From positions 1 through 64,000 of the forward strand of contig JANTQF010000122.1 of NCBI GenBank assembly GCA_032988165.1: 64,000 bases of DNA. Direction: 5' to 3'. Under the pieces are notes generated by a model. That model saw only the letters and a program-made list of their open reading frames with translations, made no database searches and was not told the DNA's origin. The stretch comes from Emmonsiellopsis sp. PD_33. Lineage: Eukaryota > Ascomycota > Eurotiomycetes > Onygenales > Ajellomycetaceae. Each line of letters opens with the position of its first letter. Position 1 is the first letter of the stretch. The position numbers and the translations under genes were made by a program. Below are positions 45,244-57,331 of this stretch, one piece after another.

Positions 45244-48200
45244 ATGTCCGGGAAACCGAAAGGGAACCGCCTACCCAAGAACCGGCGTCCCGCCGCAGGC
45301 GGAGGCGACGCTGCTGGAAATACCCCCAGTACTCCACAGAGTCCTACAAGGCCGACACGGCGTGTATTCGGTCGGGATGACGATAGTCATGGGTTGGTGG
45401 GTCGGATGGGGGGACTCTCTTTGTCTGGGACAGGAACAGCGGGAGTAGGTGGTGTGGTTATTGGAGATATATTCTCGTAAGAAACTTGCTCGCTGTGTAT
45501 TTTCCTGTTTGGGTTGTCTCCATCATGGCATGCGTACTGAGCTGACAGTGTCAAATCACCGGGGCAGGCAAGGAGGGGGAGTCCCGGTACCGGATCATAC
45601 AGTGACAAGCATCGAAAACGCCGTTGAGAGGTCAATTAAGGAACTGAGGACGCCAGGGACGGTTCAGAGACCGGAGCTAGATAGGCTGCCACTACGTCCT
45701 GAATTTGGCACGCAGGGCAACAAGGTGGTTTTGTATGCGAACTATTTTGGCCTGGGGGTGAAGGAGGGTCTTTCTTTGTATCGGTATAGCATTGAGGTTC
45801 TGCCTGATAGTGATCGAAAAACGCCTGCTGGTGGTGGGCAGCAACGAACAGGGCCCGTGGGCATGAAGCTCAAGCGGATCATCGAATTGTTAATCGATCA
45901 GGTGTTTGATAAGCACAGAGATGAAATCGCTACCGATTACAAGGCAACACTCATCAGCAGCGTGGATCTCGAAGTGAATAATGATACAGACAAGATGGTC
46001 ATCTACTCCACAGAAGACGAAACAGTGTCACACACCGTTAAGTTGTTTAAAGTCAGAGTGCGACTCACGCGAAGACTGGAGGTTGGTGACTTGCTCGATT
46101 ACCTCTCCTCCACGAACGGCAGCGACATGTTTCTTGCCAAGGAGGAGGTTATCCAGGCGCTCAACATCGTTATCGGCCACTATCCCAAGACAAAAATGGA
46201 CATCTGCAACATCGGCGCGAATAACCATTTCCTTCTTGATGAGAATGGTATTGAGAAGACGAGCCTTAGGGGCGGCTTGGAGGCACTACGCGGATTCTTC
46301 ATCAGCGTTCGTGCCGCAACGGCACGGATGCTGATTAATGTGCAGGTTAAAAACACGGCGTGTTACCAGGACGGACGCCTGGTGGATGTGATCAATCAGT
46401 GGCTCAAGCATAACAATCAGAATATGCTGAAATTGAGCAGCTTTCTAAAGGGGGTTCGTGTGAGTACAACACATTTCAAGAACGTGAGAATGCGGCCGAG
46501 GCGGATTATAGGGCTGGCAGCGCCAGATGATGGGAGGACTTTGGCTCGCAAGCCATTTGTGCAGCAGTGGGGTGCTTGTGCCGGGGGGGTGAGATTTTGG
46601 CTGGACGATGGGCTGAGGTCGAGGTATGTTTCTGTTGCTGAGTATTTTAAAGAAAGTAAGTACTCGCTCAGATGACTGGTATCATCCTCCGGGTTCATGA
46701 GCTGACAACTTGTTAAGCCCATGGCATCGTCTGCAACCCGACACTGCCCGTTGTGAACGTCGGCAGCAAAGAGCGGCCGTCATATCTGCCGGCTGACGTC
46801 TGTATGGTCCTCCCAGGCCAGCCTGCTACACTAAATCTAGGCTCAAGCCAAACACAGGACATGATCAGATTCACTGTTCGCCGCCCCGGTGTAAATGCTG
46901 CATTTATAAGCAGCAAGGGCCCAAAAGTCCTTGGTTCCGCTGCCCAGGACTCTAATCTAGTAAGCTAATACTCCCGGAATTAATTGTGAATGATGCATTG
47001 CTTATGTCAATGTAGACTGGGTTCGGACTCACTGTCAAACCAGGACTAATCACAGTCCCCGGCCGCGTCCTCACTGGGCCACCCTTAAGGTATAAGGCGA
47101 ACAAAACCATAATTCCGGCACATGGAAGCTGGAACATGCAACAAATCCAATTCACCTCCTCCAACAAACTCACCCAATGGTCCTACCTCTGGATCCAGCC
47201 TGCACCCCAGTCCCAACCCCAAACCTCCTTTGCCACCGAAAAAGATTTACGCAGCCACTTGAAGTCCTTCGCCCAGAAGCTCCAAAAAGCTGGTATCCCT
47301 GTGACTGAGCCTATGAACGGGCAGAACATGCAGCTAACAGGCATCCATTCGACAGACGAAGCAGAAGTCGAGGACAAAATCAGACGCTTCGCGACCAACC
47401 AATATGCACCAAAGTTCATTCTCGTCATCCTCCCCTACTCCACCAGCCTGTACGACCGCATCAAGTACCTGTGCGATGTCAAATGGGGCATCCACAGCGT
47501 CTGTGTGATTGCGAGCAAGTTCATGAGGCAGGATGAGAAGTATTCCTCGAATGTCGCGCTGAAGTTCAATCTCAAGCTTGGAGGGATCAATCAAACCATT
47601 GATCGGAGTAAACTTGGCGTGATTGCGGAGGGGAAGACGATGGTTGTTGGTATAGACGTCACACACCCGTCACCAGGCAGTTCGGCAAATGCTCCCAGCG
47701 TGGCAGCCATCGTAGCCTCCGTTGACGAGAATCTAGCCCAGTGGCCAGCTGATATTCGGATCCAGACAGCTCGACAGGAGATGGTCTCGGGACTTGACGA
47801 GTTGCTCAAATCACGGCTAAGTCTATGGGCTGCACGACACCGAGGCGCGTACCCCGAAAACATCCTAGTATACCGTGACGGTGTCTCCGAGGGCCAATAC
47901 CAAGTGGTCTTGGACCAAGAACTGCCGCTGCTCCAGAAAGCGTGTAGAGACATATACCCCGCCGCAATGACCAAAGAGGGCAAGCCAAAGATGAGCATCA
48001 TAATCGTTGGCAAGCGCCACAACACGCGTTTCTTCCCATCACAGCCACACGAGGCAGACAGATCAAAGAACCCCAAGAACGGGACTGTGGTTGACCGTGG
48101 CGTCACTGATGTGCACAATTGGGATTTCTTCCTGCAGTCGCACACAGCCATACAGGGTACCGCGCGGCCGGGGCATTATTATGTGATATATGACCAGATC

Positions 48201-48488
48201 TTCCGGAATAGGCGGGCAGCGGGTCAGAACGTGGCGGACAACGTGGAGAGTCTGACGCATAACCTATGCTATCTATTTGGACGGGCTACCAAGTCGGTGA
48301 GCATTTGTCCGGCGGCGTCGTATGCAGACTTAGTGTGCACGAGGGCGAGGCGGTATTTGAGCAAGTTCTTTGGGGACGGGGTGGCGGCGGCGGAGAGCGC
48401 GATTTCCGGGGATGGTGTAGGTGGGTCCGCCTCACCTGAAGATGTGCGGGTTCATGAGAAGTTGAAAAACTCAATGTTTTATATTTAG
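45244..48488 (+). CDS. Argonaute (QDE-2/AGO-type)
   Basis: Small-RNA-guided slicer of the RNA silencing pathway. Four exons: 45244-45476, 45568-46655, 46718-46959 and 47016-48488, giving 1011 residues. The N terminus is basic and Gly/Pro/Thr-rich (about 90 residues). The Argonaute N domain begins at QGNKVVLYANYFGLGVKEGL; PAZ spans about residues 290-450; the MID domain has TVPGRVLTGPPLRY then GSWNMQQIQF and a 5'-phosphate pocket near YDRIKYLCDVKWGIHSVCV. The PIWI catalytic set is complete as DEDD: D735 (VVGIDVTHPSPG), E776 (TARQEMVSGL), D809 (YRDGVSEGQY), D959 (SYADLVCTRARRY), where animals have His at the last place. The end KLKNSMFYI fits the family's buried hydrophobic C terminus. Predicted active slicer. 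Whether it is the quelling (QDE-2) or meiotic-silencing (SMS-2) type is not settled here. Confidence 0.96.
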
Positions 48489-49213
48489 TTAGTGGAGGAT
48501 TGGTGAATTTGACCACAAGACATCTGAAGCGGCGGAATTGGCAAGTAGGAAATAGGAGACGAGGGGTGTGACATCGGATGGTGGAATTGGATGCGGTTGT
48601 CATAGTTGATCTTTTTTTTGCTTGAATGCTGAACGGCGTCGCTTGTTTCATTTCGTGGCCGGATATCTGTTTCAGGATGGTCAATCTGTATGATGTCTGT
48701 ATGTTGATCGTAATAAAATGCTAGAAGGACAGAACGTTGGAGTGGTTGATTTCCCCGGTTCATCCACAATCTAGCTCATAAATGTCAGTCTCAGGCGAGA
48801 GTCGGTCAGTGTCCCATCACTCTGTATCCAAGATATCGGCTCTGTGGGTAAAATCGCGCAGTTGAAATCTAGGTTAACAAAGCCGGAAAGTAGTAGGTAC
48901 ATAGGTAGACAGGATGGATCGAATTGGTATTCATACAACAAGAACAGAGCAAGGAAAGGGCTGGAGATAAATACAAACAGCAACAAAAACGACGGGCTCA
49001 GCACAAAATAACAAAAGGAAAAAAGAGATCTCAATACTAGTTAGTGGTGGGGGTTGATAAAACATGCTATGCGATGCACACATAAAAATTCAAATTAAAT
49101 CTTTTCAACGTTTTCTCCAACTGCCCCCTTTGTCTTCCGTGTTGTATAAGTATTCAAGAAAAGACAGGGTGGAAATTAAGGGATTGGACACTACACCGCT
49201 CTCCTTGGTTAGG
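48489..49213. other. intergenic, convergent 3' ends
   Basis: About 725 bases between the Argonaute and PDB1 stop codons. No supported gene. The 49064-49570 plus-strand frame further right is an antisense shadow of PDB1. Confidence 0.45.
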
Positions 49214-50536
49214 TTATACGCGGAGCAACTTAGCAGCGTGGTTAATGATCGTGTCCTCTTGAGGGAAGCTCATTTCCTCGAGCTTGAGGGCGTATGGGGT
49301 AGGCACCTCAGCACCAGTTACGCGGACAGCTGGGGCTTGCAGATAGTCGAAGCAGTATTCCATGGACAGGGCGAGGATTTCGGAGCTGACGCCGAACATG
49401 GGGAATCCGGACTCAACGCACATGAGGTGGCCGGTTTTCTTGACCGATTTGACAATGGCCTCGACATCAAGGGGCTTGACGGATCGGAGATTGATAACTT
49501 CCGCCTCAACTCCGTACTTATTTTTCAGCTCCGCGGCCGCAGTCATGGCCTGTCCAACGCAGCGGGATAACGAGACGATGGTGAGGTCTTTTCCGGCACG
49601 CTCGATTTTGGCTTTTCCAATGGGGAGAACGAAGTCGTCTTTCTGAGCGGCCTCACTCATTGGGAAGGATTGTCCGTACATAAGTCTGATGGTTGTTAGG
49701 CAGGTTACGTTTCTGGGGCTCGCAGGCAATGCCACTTACTCATTTTCGAGGAATACAACAGGGTTAGGATCACGAATAGCAGCCTTCAGGAGTCCCTTCG
49801 CATCTTCCGAACTCCATGGTGACACAACCTTGAGACCGGGAATACATCCATACCACGCGGAGTAGTCCTGGGAGTGTTGGGCCGCAACACCGGAGGCGAA
49901 ACCGTTGGGTCCTCGGAAAGTGATGTTACAGGGCTGGATACCGCCAGACATGTAGTGTGTTTTGGCGGCGGAGTTAACGATCTGATCAATTGCCTGCATG
50001 GCGAAGTTGAAGGTCATGAATTCGCACTAAAACATGGCATTCAATTAACATGGTTCTTGGAGCGCCACAGGATGCGTATTATCACTCACAACCGGGTGTA
50101 AACCGGCCAACGCCGCTCCCACAGCCAGACCGCAAAATCCAGCTTCCGTGATGGGGGTATCAATGACCCGTTTTGGGCCAAATCGGTCGAGCAGGCCTTT
50201 CGTTACTTTATAACTAAATCGCGCAAGCAGTGAGTACATGGCCATATCATATACACCACCACGGGGCATAGGAAATGCCACTTACGCTCCATTGTACTGT
50301 GCAACCTCCTCTCCCAGGATAAACACCTTCTCGTTGCTGGCCAATTCCTCTGCAAGAGCCTCGTTGAGGGCATCTCTGACGGTCACCTCCTTGACTCCGC
50401 TTGGCGCCGCATATCCGCGTCGTTGAAGAGCTGGCGCCGTGCAGATGGCGGGCCTGAAAGCTGTGCGGAGGGGGGCGGAAGAAAGGCGCGAAGATACCAG
50501 GCGGGAAGCTGGTCGGAGAAGTCGGGGAGCAGCCAT
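49214..50536 (-). CDS. PDB1: pyruvate dehydrogenase E1 beta subunit, mitochondrial
   Basis: Beta chain of the E1 thiamine-diphosphate decarboxylase in the mitochondrial pyruvate dehydrogenase complex. Minus-strand exons 50536-50286, 50213-50090, 50026-49740 and 49685-49214 give 377 residues, the usual length. An Arg/Ser/Ala-rich presequence (MAAPRLLRPASRLVSSRLSS) is followed by EVTVRDALNEALAEELASNE, VFILGEEVAQYNGAYKVTKG (thiamine-diphosphate Glu), DTPITEAGFCGLAVGAALAG, then CEFMTFNFAMQAIDQIVNSA, RGPNGFASGVAAQHSQDYSA, GLKVVSPWSSEDAKGLLKAA and, at the end, GAEVPTPYALKLEEMS. The start chosen gives the mitochondrial presequence; an upstream in-frame extension is less likely. It lies head-to-head with the metallophosphatase gene. 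Confidence 0.97.
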
Positions 50537-51106
50537 TGCGTGGATGTGAATTCGATGACGGAAGCAGACAACAGTCCACGTAATAGAAGCGCGGAGAGAA
50601 GCGGAGAGACAGGAGGGGGGAGAAGGGCGAGAAGATGAAGCTGGTGAGAAGCCGCAGGAGTTGATTGTCAAGGTTGGATTTTTTGGCGTGGAGGTTGCTT
50701 GTTGCCGTTTTGGGAAGGCTTGGCGCTCACTTGTTGGGCTTCTAGAAGGGCTGAGTCAGCACTGTTCACCGGGGGTCACGTGCGGCCCTCAACGAAACCT
50801 AAAATCGGCGCTAAGACTGGCCGGCACGCGGAGCCGAGCCGGACTATGGTTGATCCGGGCGGATAAGCAGCCGCCTGACATAATCCGGTCCGGTGGGTTC
50901 AGTGGGCGGACCCACCCGCACCACGCTAGACTCAAACTGGCTAGCGGCTGGACAACCTCCAGCTCCATCTGACGACATCCGATATCAACATCAATCAACA
51001 TCCACAGCTCCCAACACGTCGAGGAGCTTGGGCCCGTCTTTATGTCCTGTATTTGAGCTTTATCTATGTTGACATGTCGATATTTTAACTTTTTCCATGC
51101 ACCATT
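50537..51106. promoter_or_regulatory. shared divergent promoter region
   Basis: 570 bases between the start codons of PDB1 (minus) and the metallophosphatase (plus). GC-rich on the PDB1 side. No specific sites assigned. Confidence 0.5.
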
Positions 51107-53020
51107 ATGTTTAACAGTATATTTCTCGCCCTTCTTGGGCTCTCCGCGCCTGCCCTAGCCGCTCAACCATCGGCTCCAGAGCCAATCCCAGCACCTATTC
51201 GAGACCTGACCTTTGGCCAACTCAACTTCCTACACACTACTGATACACATGGCTGGCTTGCAGGGCACCTTCAGGAGTGAGAAGCTACTCGTCTTTCTTT
51301 TCCCTCCTCCCCAATATCACTATGGGCATCACTAAATATCCGAGTCGACAGGGCCTCATACGCCGCCGACTGGGGAGATTACATCTCATTCGCCAGTCGT
51401 ATCCGTGAGAAGGTCGAGGCTGATGGGGGGGATCTGCTACTAATAGACACCGGTGACAGAATAGAGGGGAACGGCCTCTACGATAGCTCGAACCCGAAAG
51501 GACTGTACACAGCGGACATCTTCAAACAACAACGGATAGATGTCATCGCCTCTGGGAATCATGAGCTTTATAAGAAGCAATCAGCGGAAGATGAATACCT
51601 CATAACTGTTCTCAATTTCAAGGGAAACTACCTCTCCTCGAATATTGACATCATCGATCCACAGTCGGGTAATCAAGTTCCTCTCGCACCCCGTTACAAG
51701 AAATTCACTACCGAGAAACAAGGCATTCGTATCGTGGCTTTTGGATTTCTGTTCGATTTTAAGGACAACTACAATAACTCTATTGTGAAGCCTGTAGAAG
51801 ATACGATTAAGGAGGAATGGTTTCAGGAAGCGATACGGGACAGAGACGTGGACCTCTTCCTAGTGATTGGACACACTCCAGTACACTCGAAGGAATATAC
51901 CGCGCTATACAAGGCAATCCGAGGAATGCACTGGGACACACCAATCCAGTTCTTCGGCGGCCACCAACATATTCGAGACTATGCAAAGTACGACAGCAAT
52001 GCGTTTGGCTTGGCTAGTGGCCGGTTCATGGAAACGATCGGGTTTGCATCGATTGACGGGTTGTCAACCGGAGGCAAGGAGCAGCACAGCTCGGCCACGC
52101 CGTCGTTCACCCGCAAATACATCGACAATAACCTCTGGTCCTTCTATCACCACACCGGCCTTAACGAAACCACTTTCCCAACAGAAGAGGGCAAGAACAC
52201 CTCCAAAATGATCGAGCGCGCCCGCCATGCCCTAAACCTCGACAAGGTCTACGGCTGTGCACCAAAAGATCTATGGATGTCGCGATCCGAGTACCCAAGC
52301 AACGACAGCATATACAGTTGGCTAGAACAACTGGTCCTCCCGGACCAACTCAGCCCCGGCTTACGGGAGAATAGAACCGGTTTCGCCATCATCAACACCG
52401 GTGCAATTCGATTTGACATGTTCAAGGGCCCCTTCACGCAGGATAAGGCATTTATACTATCCCCCTTCCTCTCCGGTTTCCGATATACCAAAGACGTCCC
52501 CTACGAAAAGGCTGTACAGGTGCTCGAGGTGTTGAACAAGCAGATGAAAATCGCTTCTCTCCCTAATACGGAGTCATCCCTCGCACCACCAGAACAATTG
52601 GGTAGACCCCATAATATAATCGTCCAAAATAATCAACTCCACTCCCCAGAACCACAGCACAACCAAATTCCCCTCACCGATGAACCCACCTACCCCCTCA
52701 TCCCGGGCTACACTACGCACGACGACGCAGGCGACGACGGCGACGACACCATCCATTCCCCCATCAACTTCTACCGCGTGCCAAACTGCATCAAGGCCGA
52801 TATCCCCTCCAACAAACCAACCAAACCTACCACTGATACTAAGGGGGAGAACACAGTTGACCTGATTTATATCGACTTCATCGAACCATGGGTCGACGCC
52901 GCGGCGAAGTTCGTGGGGTTGGACGTCGACATCAAGAAGGACGCGAAGGTGTATATGGACGGTGAGACATTGACAAGCATTATTGTTGAGTGGGTTCGGG
53001 GGAATTGGGGGTGTCAGTAA
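51107..53020 (+). CDS. secreted/vacuolar metallophosphatase, 5'-nucleotidase-like
   Basis: Calcineurin-like metallophosphatase with a C-terminal 5'-nucleotidase-type domain, similar in layout to yeast YHR202W. Exons 51107-51276 and 51352-53020 give 612 residues. A signal peptide is visible (MFNSIFLALLGLSAPALAAQ). Metal-site motifs in order: D46 and H48 in LNFLHTTDTHGWLAGH, IDTGDRIEGNGLYDSS, IASGNHELYKK, LFLVIGHTPVHSKEY and QFFGGHQHIRDYAKY. A second domain includes ENRTGFAIINTGAIRFDMFK, then GPFTQDKAFILSPFLSGFRY, as in nucleotidases. A Pro/Thr/Asp-rich loop (about residues 485-560) is low complexity. Substrate unknown: a nucleotide or phosphoester in the vacuole or outside the cell is likely from the family. 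Confidence 0.9.
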
Positions 53021-54029
53021 ATAGGGCGCTCCCCTTGCCCCCCACACTGATGATGGATAGTGTTTTGGATTTTTGGATTTGGATTTGGAATTCGTGGTGG
53101 AGTTTTACGGTACCATTTATATGATTGATTGATTTTTTTCTTCTTGGGCGGTGGGATAGGCATACATAGTATGCTATAGCTGCCAATATATAGATAGATA
53201 GATTTTGTTTAGCGGGTTTGATTGATATATGTGGGATGTGATGTGATGTGATATATATCCTCAGGAATGCCATCTATGAAGTGTCATATAGATATATAAT
53301 TGTATGATGGGGTTTTTTATTGCCTGTCACGGATAGACTTGAATTTTGACCATTGGTTAATATTAATAGCCTAGCCCTGAGAGAAATAATAGGAGTTTAC
53401 GTTTTTCTACTCCTGTCTGCCTGTCTGTCTGGCACATAATACCCACTTAAACCACGATGGCTAACACAGCTGTTCTTTTGCTGTCAGGTAGGTTAGAGAT
53501 AGATGGGGGCTCTGTTCCATGCAATCTCACAGCGGGAGAAAAGGACATAATAATGATCTATATATTTCATATTTCCATGAAGGGATGCATTATCAATTGA
53601 TATGGTGATGAATGGGCTGGGCGGTTTAGGTCCCTATCTATGCCTGGCTGAAAGGGGGGTGGGTCAGTCTAACCATACCGGGGAAGGCTGTTTGTTTGAC
53701 GATATTTAGAGGTTAGGTTATATGGGGGGGTGTGGCTGCGGGTGGACCTGGAGGTAAGGGAAGGAAGTTATCATGAATGAGCTGAAATGAAACTCTTTCT
53801 CTGCTTGCATTGTGTACTGTTATCTCTTGGTTGAGGTACAGAATATAGGGAGCTATAAAAGTTATATTATTAGGGTTGGGTTCCGGTTCACCCTAACCAA
53901 CGGCTTGGACATAGTTACTGTATAGACATAGACCTTGATATATTTACAACCTACAATCATACAACAAAACACTCCACTCCTAAATTAAAAAAAAAAAAAA
54001 CCTACCATACACAATCTCCAAAACTAATC
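53021..54029. other. intergenic, convergent 3' ends
   Basis: About 1 kb, AT-rich, with an A-run near 53987-54000 and repeated GATTGATT/TGTGATG words near 53120-53250. No gene supported. Confidence 0.45.
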
Positions 54030-55325
54030 CTAATCCCCCTCATAAACAAAAACGCTCTTCCCGCTCCTCTTCCCGCCCAGCGTCCCCTGCACCTCCTCCG
54101 CCAACTGCGCCCCCTCCGTCTCCCACGTCCACTTCACCTCCTGCACAGGGATATCCTTAAACCGCCCCTCCCTCGTCAACCTTAGGATATCATTCACCGT
54201 ATCCGTCTTCAACGACGGATTCTTATCACTCCACTTCGACACCCAGAACCCATTCAGCACCAGATTCTTAAAAATCAGCAGTCCCGACGGCAGCGTCAGC
54301 GGCTGCTTGGCCATCGCGCCGTACGTCACCATGCTCGAGTTCGGCGCCAGCGTCTTCAGCATCGCCGTCGCATTCGGCCCACCGACGCAATTCAGCGCGA
54401 GACGAATGGGCTCCTTGCCCTGGCGCGTCAGCTCATGGACAATCTCGCGGAACACCTTGCTATTGAGCAGCTGGGCCTCCGTAACGACAGCCGTCGCGCC
54501 AAGGGCGAGCAGGTCATTCTTCAACGCCTCCGTCTCGGCCTCCGTATCCCGCTCCCGAACCACATTCAGCGTCTTAATCCCCCACTCCTTGGCCAGCTGG
54601 ATCGCCGCGCGGCCCACGCCCGAGTTGGCGCCGTTCTGGATCACCCACTCCTCCCCGCTGCGCAGCCAGTCCCACTGGCAGAAGTCCTTGATCATGCGGT
54701 AGGCGGTGACGGGGTTGACGCCGACGGTGCCGACTTGTAAGGGTGTGAGGCCGGTGCGGTCTTCGATTTTTATCAGGGATGATTCGTCGAATTGCGCGTG
54801 GGTGCGCCAGGTGCCCTGGCCGGTGCGCTTCATGATGACCCAGTCGCCCTTTTGGAGGGATTTTACGCCCGAGCCGGTGGAGAGGACTTCGAAGGCGGCT
54901 TCGTTGCCGGCGATTGCCGAGGGGGTGGTGGTGCCGAGGGCGGTGGTGAAGGGGGGTTTGGAGGGGTAGACGCCTTGGATTTGGTTGATGTCGGCGGGGT
55001 TGAGGGGGGCGGTTAGGAGGCGGACGTTGACTTGGGTGTCGTGCGGTGGGGAGATGGAGTAGGTGTGTAGGCTGGAGCGGGGGGTTAGTAGCTGTCCTGG
55101 CGATTGAAGGGATTGAGGGGATATAGCTTACCCTAGAACGTCCTTTGGCTCGCCATATTTGCCATAGACAAGGGCCTTGGATTGAACGTAGCCATAGGCG
55201 GAGATGTACCGTCGGCGGTCGAGCGGGAGTCTGAAGGAGGCACTGCAGGCCGGGACAGCGCGTGTGATGGTGCTGACGGGCTTCAATTGGCCGGGCAGAC
55301 GGACGGCAGCTCTGGTAGAAAACAT
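54030..55325 (-). CDS. ETR1: mitochondrial enoyl-[acyl carrier protein] reductase
   Basis: NADPH-dependent 2-enoyl thioester reductase of mitochondrial type II fatty-acid synthesis, needed for lipoate formation and respiration. Minus-strand exons 55325-55132 and 55071-54030 give 411 residues. An Arg-rich presequence (MFSTRAAVRLPGQLKPVSTI) precedes AYGYVQSKALVYGKYGEPKD, then LLTAPLNPADINQIQGVYPS (the catalytic-site Tyr region), GNEAAFEVLSTGSGVKSLQK, GDWVIMK, and the nucleotide loop WVIQNGANSGVGRAAIQLAK with VVRERD for NADP phosphate. The end matches the family (VQGTLGGKRSGKSVFVYEGD). Lipoate from this pathway serves pyruvate dehydrogenase, whose E1 beta is encoded 4 kb away, but no operon-like link is implied. 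Confidence 0.96.
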
Positions 55326-57136
55326 TGCGGCAGCTTTCTAGACAGCCAGGGCGTGGGACAGGAGTGGTGGTGTTTGTTGTTTGGTTTGTGAGGTTGAGGT
55401 TGTTGATGGTGGATAAAACTTGGCGGGATGACGTCGTCGGAAACAGCTGGTTTAGCCGCGGGAATCTCAACCGACGTCAACGGGGAGAACATCCGCCAAC
55501 AAGCAAACGTTCAATGCAGCAATGTTTGGGATTAATCATGTTTCAGACTACATGTTGTGTTTCTTATCTCAGTTTTCTGGATGTGATACATGAACCGAGA
55601 GAGTTTCCTGTCTTTTTCGTGGTGAATTGGCGTCAACCTCAGCCAAACCAACCGGGATCGCATTTACAAAATCTGCTTCCATCTGGAAATGAGTGATGCA
55701 TTATGAATTTCAGGTATTGACAATTCTATCAACCTTTTGTTGCCGCTTGCTTGCATCATACCCAACAAGCTCCCGAGTTGGTAGAGGATCACGCCCCTTT
55801 TCTCCGTGCAATCCTAACATCTCCCCCGAATGGATCAAGCGACCATCTGGATCTTGACAGGCAGAGGATCCATAAGTCAACGATCTGAGCTTGACCCTCA
55901 ATGGCGCGCTTATGAGATTTTAGCCAATCCGGGGGGGGTTCAACTAGACGCGCGGAAAAGGCGCCGCATATCTTGAACACATCCAATCCAGCCTGATATA
56001 AATAAAGGAGAAAATCCAGATCCATTTCTTCAACATGCAAAACAGGATCACAAATACGCGTGTAATCCCTTCCATGAACCTACAAGATGTTGGTTGGGTT
56101 GCCAGTGAGTGTGGACTTTATCATATATCTCTCTCTGTTTAGTTTCACCCTTCTCTGTATATCTAAATAGCTAACTTTTATTTACTCGCTAAGCTGTACA
56201 AACAACAAGTTGCATTGGGAAACAATTTCAAGAGTCAGTGGATTTCATCCTCAACCACAATCCATGCGCAACTAAACCCTCTACACCCACCCCGTCATCG
56301 TCAAATGCAAGCTGTGTTGAGCAACGCCTGCATCAAGCCGCATTGAATCGGCCAGACAATCGTATTTTGATAACAAGAGCACTGAATGTTAAGCCTGATA
56401 GTGTATTCAACTCTGGCAGTGCAGCCTCAATTTGTCTTCCCCATTAAGTCCCTCTGGTCTTTCTCCAGCTGTCCGCACTCTTTTGTAGCCCCTGACAGCA
56501 ACCCCTTTCTGCAGGCTTCACCACGCTTCCCTCATGTCGCTGCCTTGTTTTTGATCGCGTTGCACTCCATGGATTTTGGGGCTGGGGATCCCGGCGGCAA
56601 AGTAAAATACGAAGCGACGTCATCTAGGCCAGGAGCACCTAGATATCCCACAAGAGATTCAGGTTTGCAAGCAGCCTTGCTGTAAATGTAAATAAGGCAA
56701 TTAATTAGACTTTGTAGGCGGAAGAAAAATTATTTTAGTGGACATGGAGTGAAGAATGGGAATTAAGCAAACCTATAAACTTTACACCTCATCGACCACG
56801 GAACCTCAAGCGATTTATATATTGAGGGTTTACTGAAATCAACCGATTCATGTCAGCATTTTAAGGTCTTCAGCCACGAAAGGGGTCAGGGTAGACGTAC
56901 AAATTGAAACACCTGTCAGGTAAATAGAAAACAAGTACCCCATCAGCCACACGGTAAGCGACCGCCTTATTCCCTAGTAGTTAGCATTCCTATTTGAAAT
57001 AGCATATTTCGTAAGGGGGCCCAGCACAACAGCTCCTCTGCCTCTCATGAATCAGAATGCATCTCGCCTGATGCAGAAAATTCTAAAGTAAGGAAAAGAT
57101 TTCGCATACAGAAACAACAGACATGGCATAAAGATG
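55326..57136. other. long intergenic region
   Basis: About 1.8 kb after the ETR1 promoter. There are possible small spliced frames near 56036-56450 (an ATG at 56036, a donor GTGAGT near 56104, later open frame to 56447), but composition and motifs give no support, so I do not call a gene. No repeats recognised. Confidence 0.4.
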
Positions 57137-57331
57137 CTAGACCTCGTCGCGTGTTTGTACTGAGTTTTCAAGGTAGTGGATGTAGGGATTAGAAAACCAT
57201 CCCCCTGACTGCCAGATTGAACTTACCGACTTGGCTTTATAGATCCCCTCACCCCCAGCAGGTCGTCCGGTACAGAGCTGTACAATGGCAGCCAGCAAAA
57301 CAAATGCGATGGCTCGTTCGAAGAAATGCAT
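57137..57331 (-). CDS. small secreted peptide, hypothetical
   Basis: A 64-residue minus-strand frame beginning MHFFERAIAFVLLAAIVQLC, a clear signal-peptide shape, then TGRPAGGEGIYKAK. A perfect-looking donor (GTAAGT, just after the AKS codons) and an acceptor near 57167 suggest that the real transcript may be spliced, which would change the C terminus to a different frame with YKHATRSSIFMPCLLFLY. Either form is under 80 residues. No family recognised. Confidence 0.4.
   Translation of the reverse strand: MHFFERAIAFVLLAAIVQLCTGRPAGGEGIYKAKSVSSIWQSGGWFSNPYIHYLENSVQTRDEV

Noticed and set aside
49214..55325. A metabolic gene cluster linking PDB1 and ETR1
   Set aside because: The two genes are separated by an unrelated phosphatase and 1-kb spacers, and such scattered housekeeping genes are normal in fungi.
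56036..56685. Possible small spliced gene after ETR1
   Set aside because: Donor and open frames exist but protein composition is low-complexity and no consistent joining could be defended.
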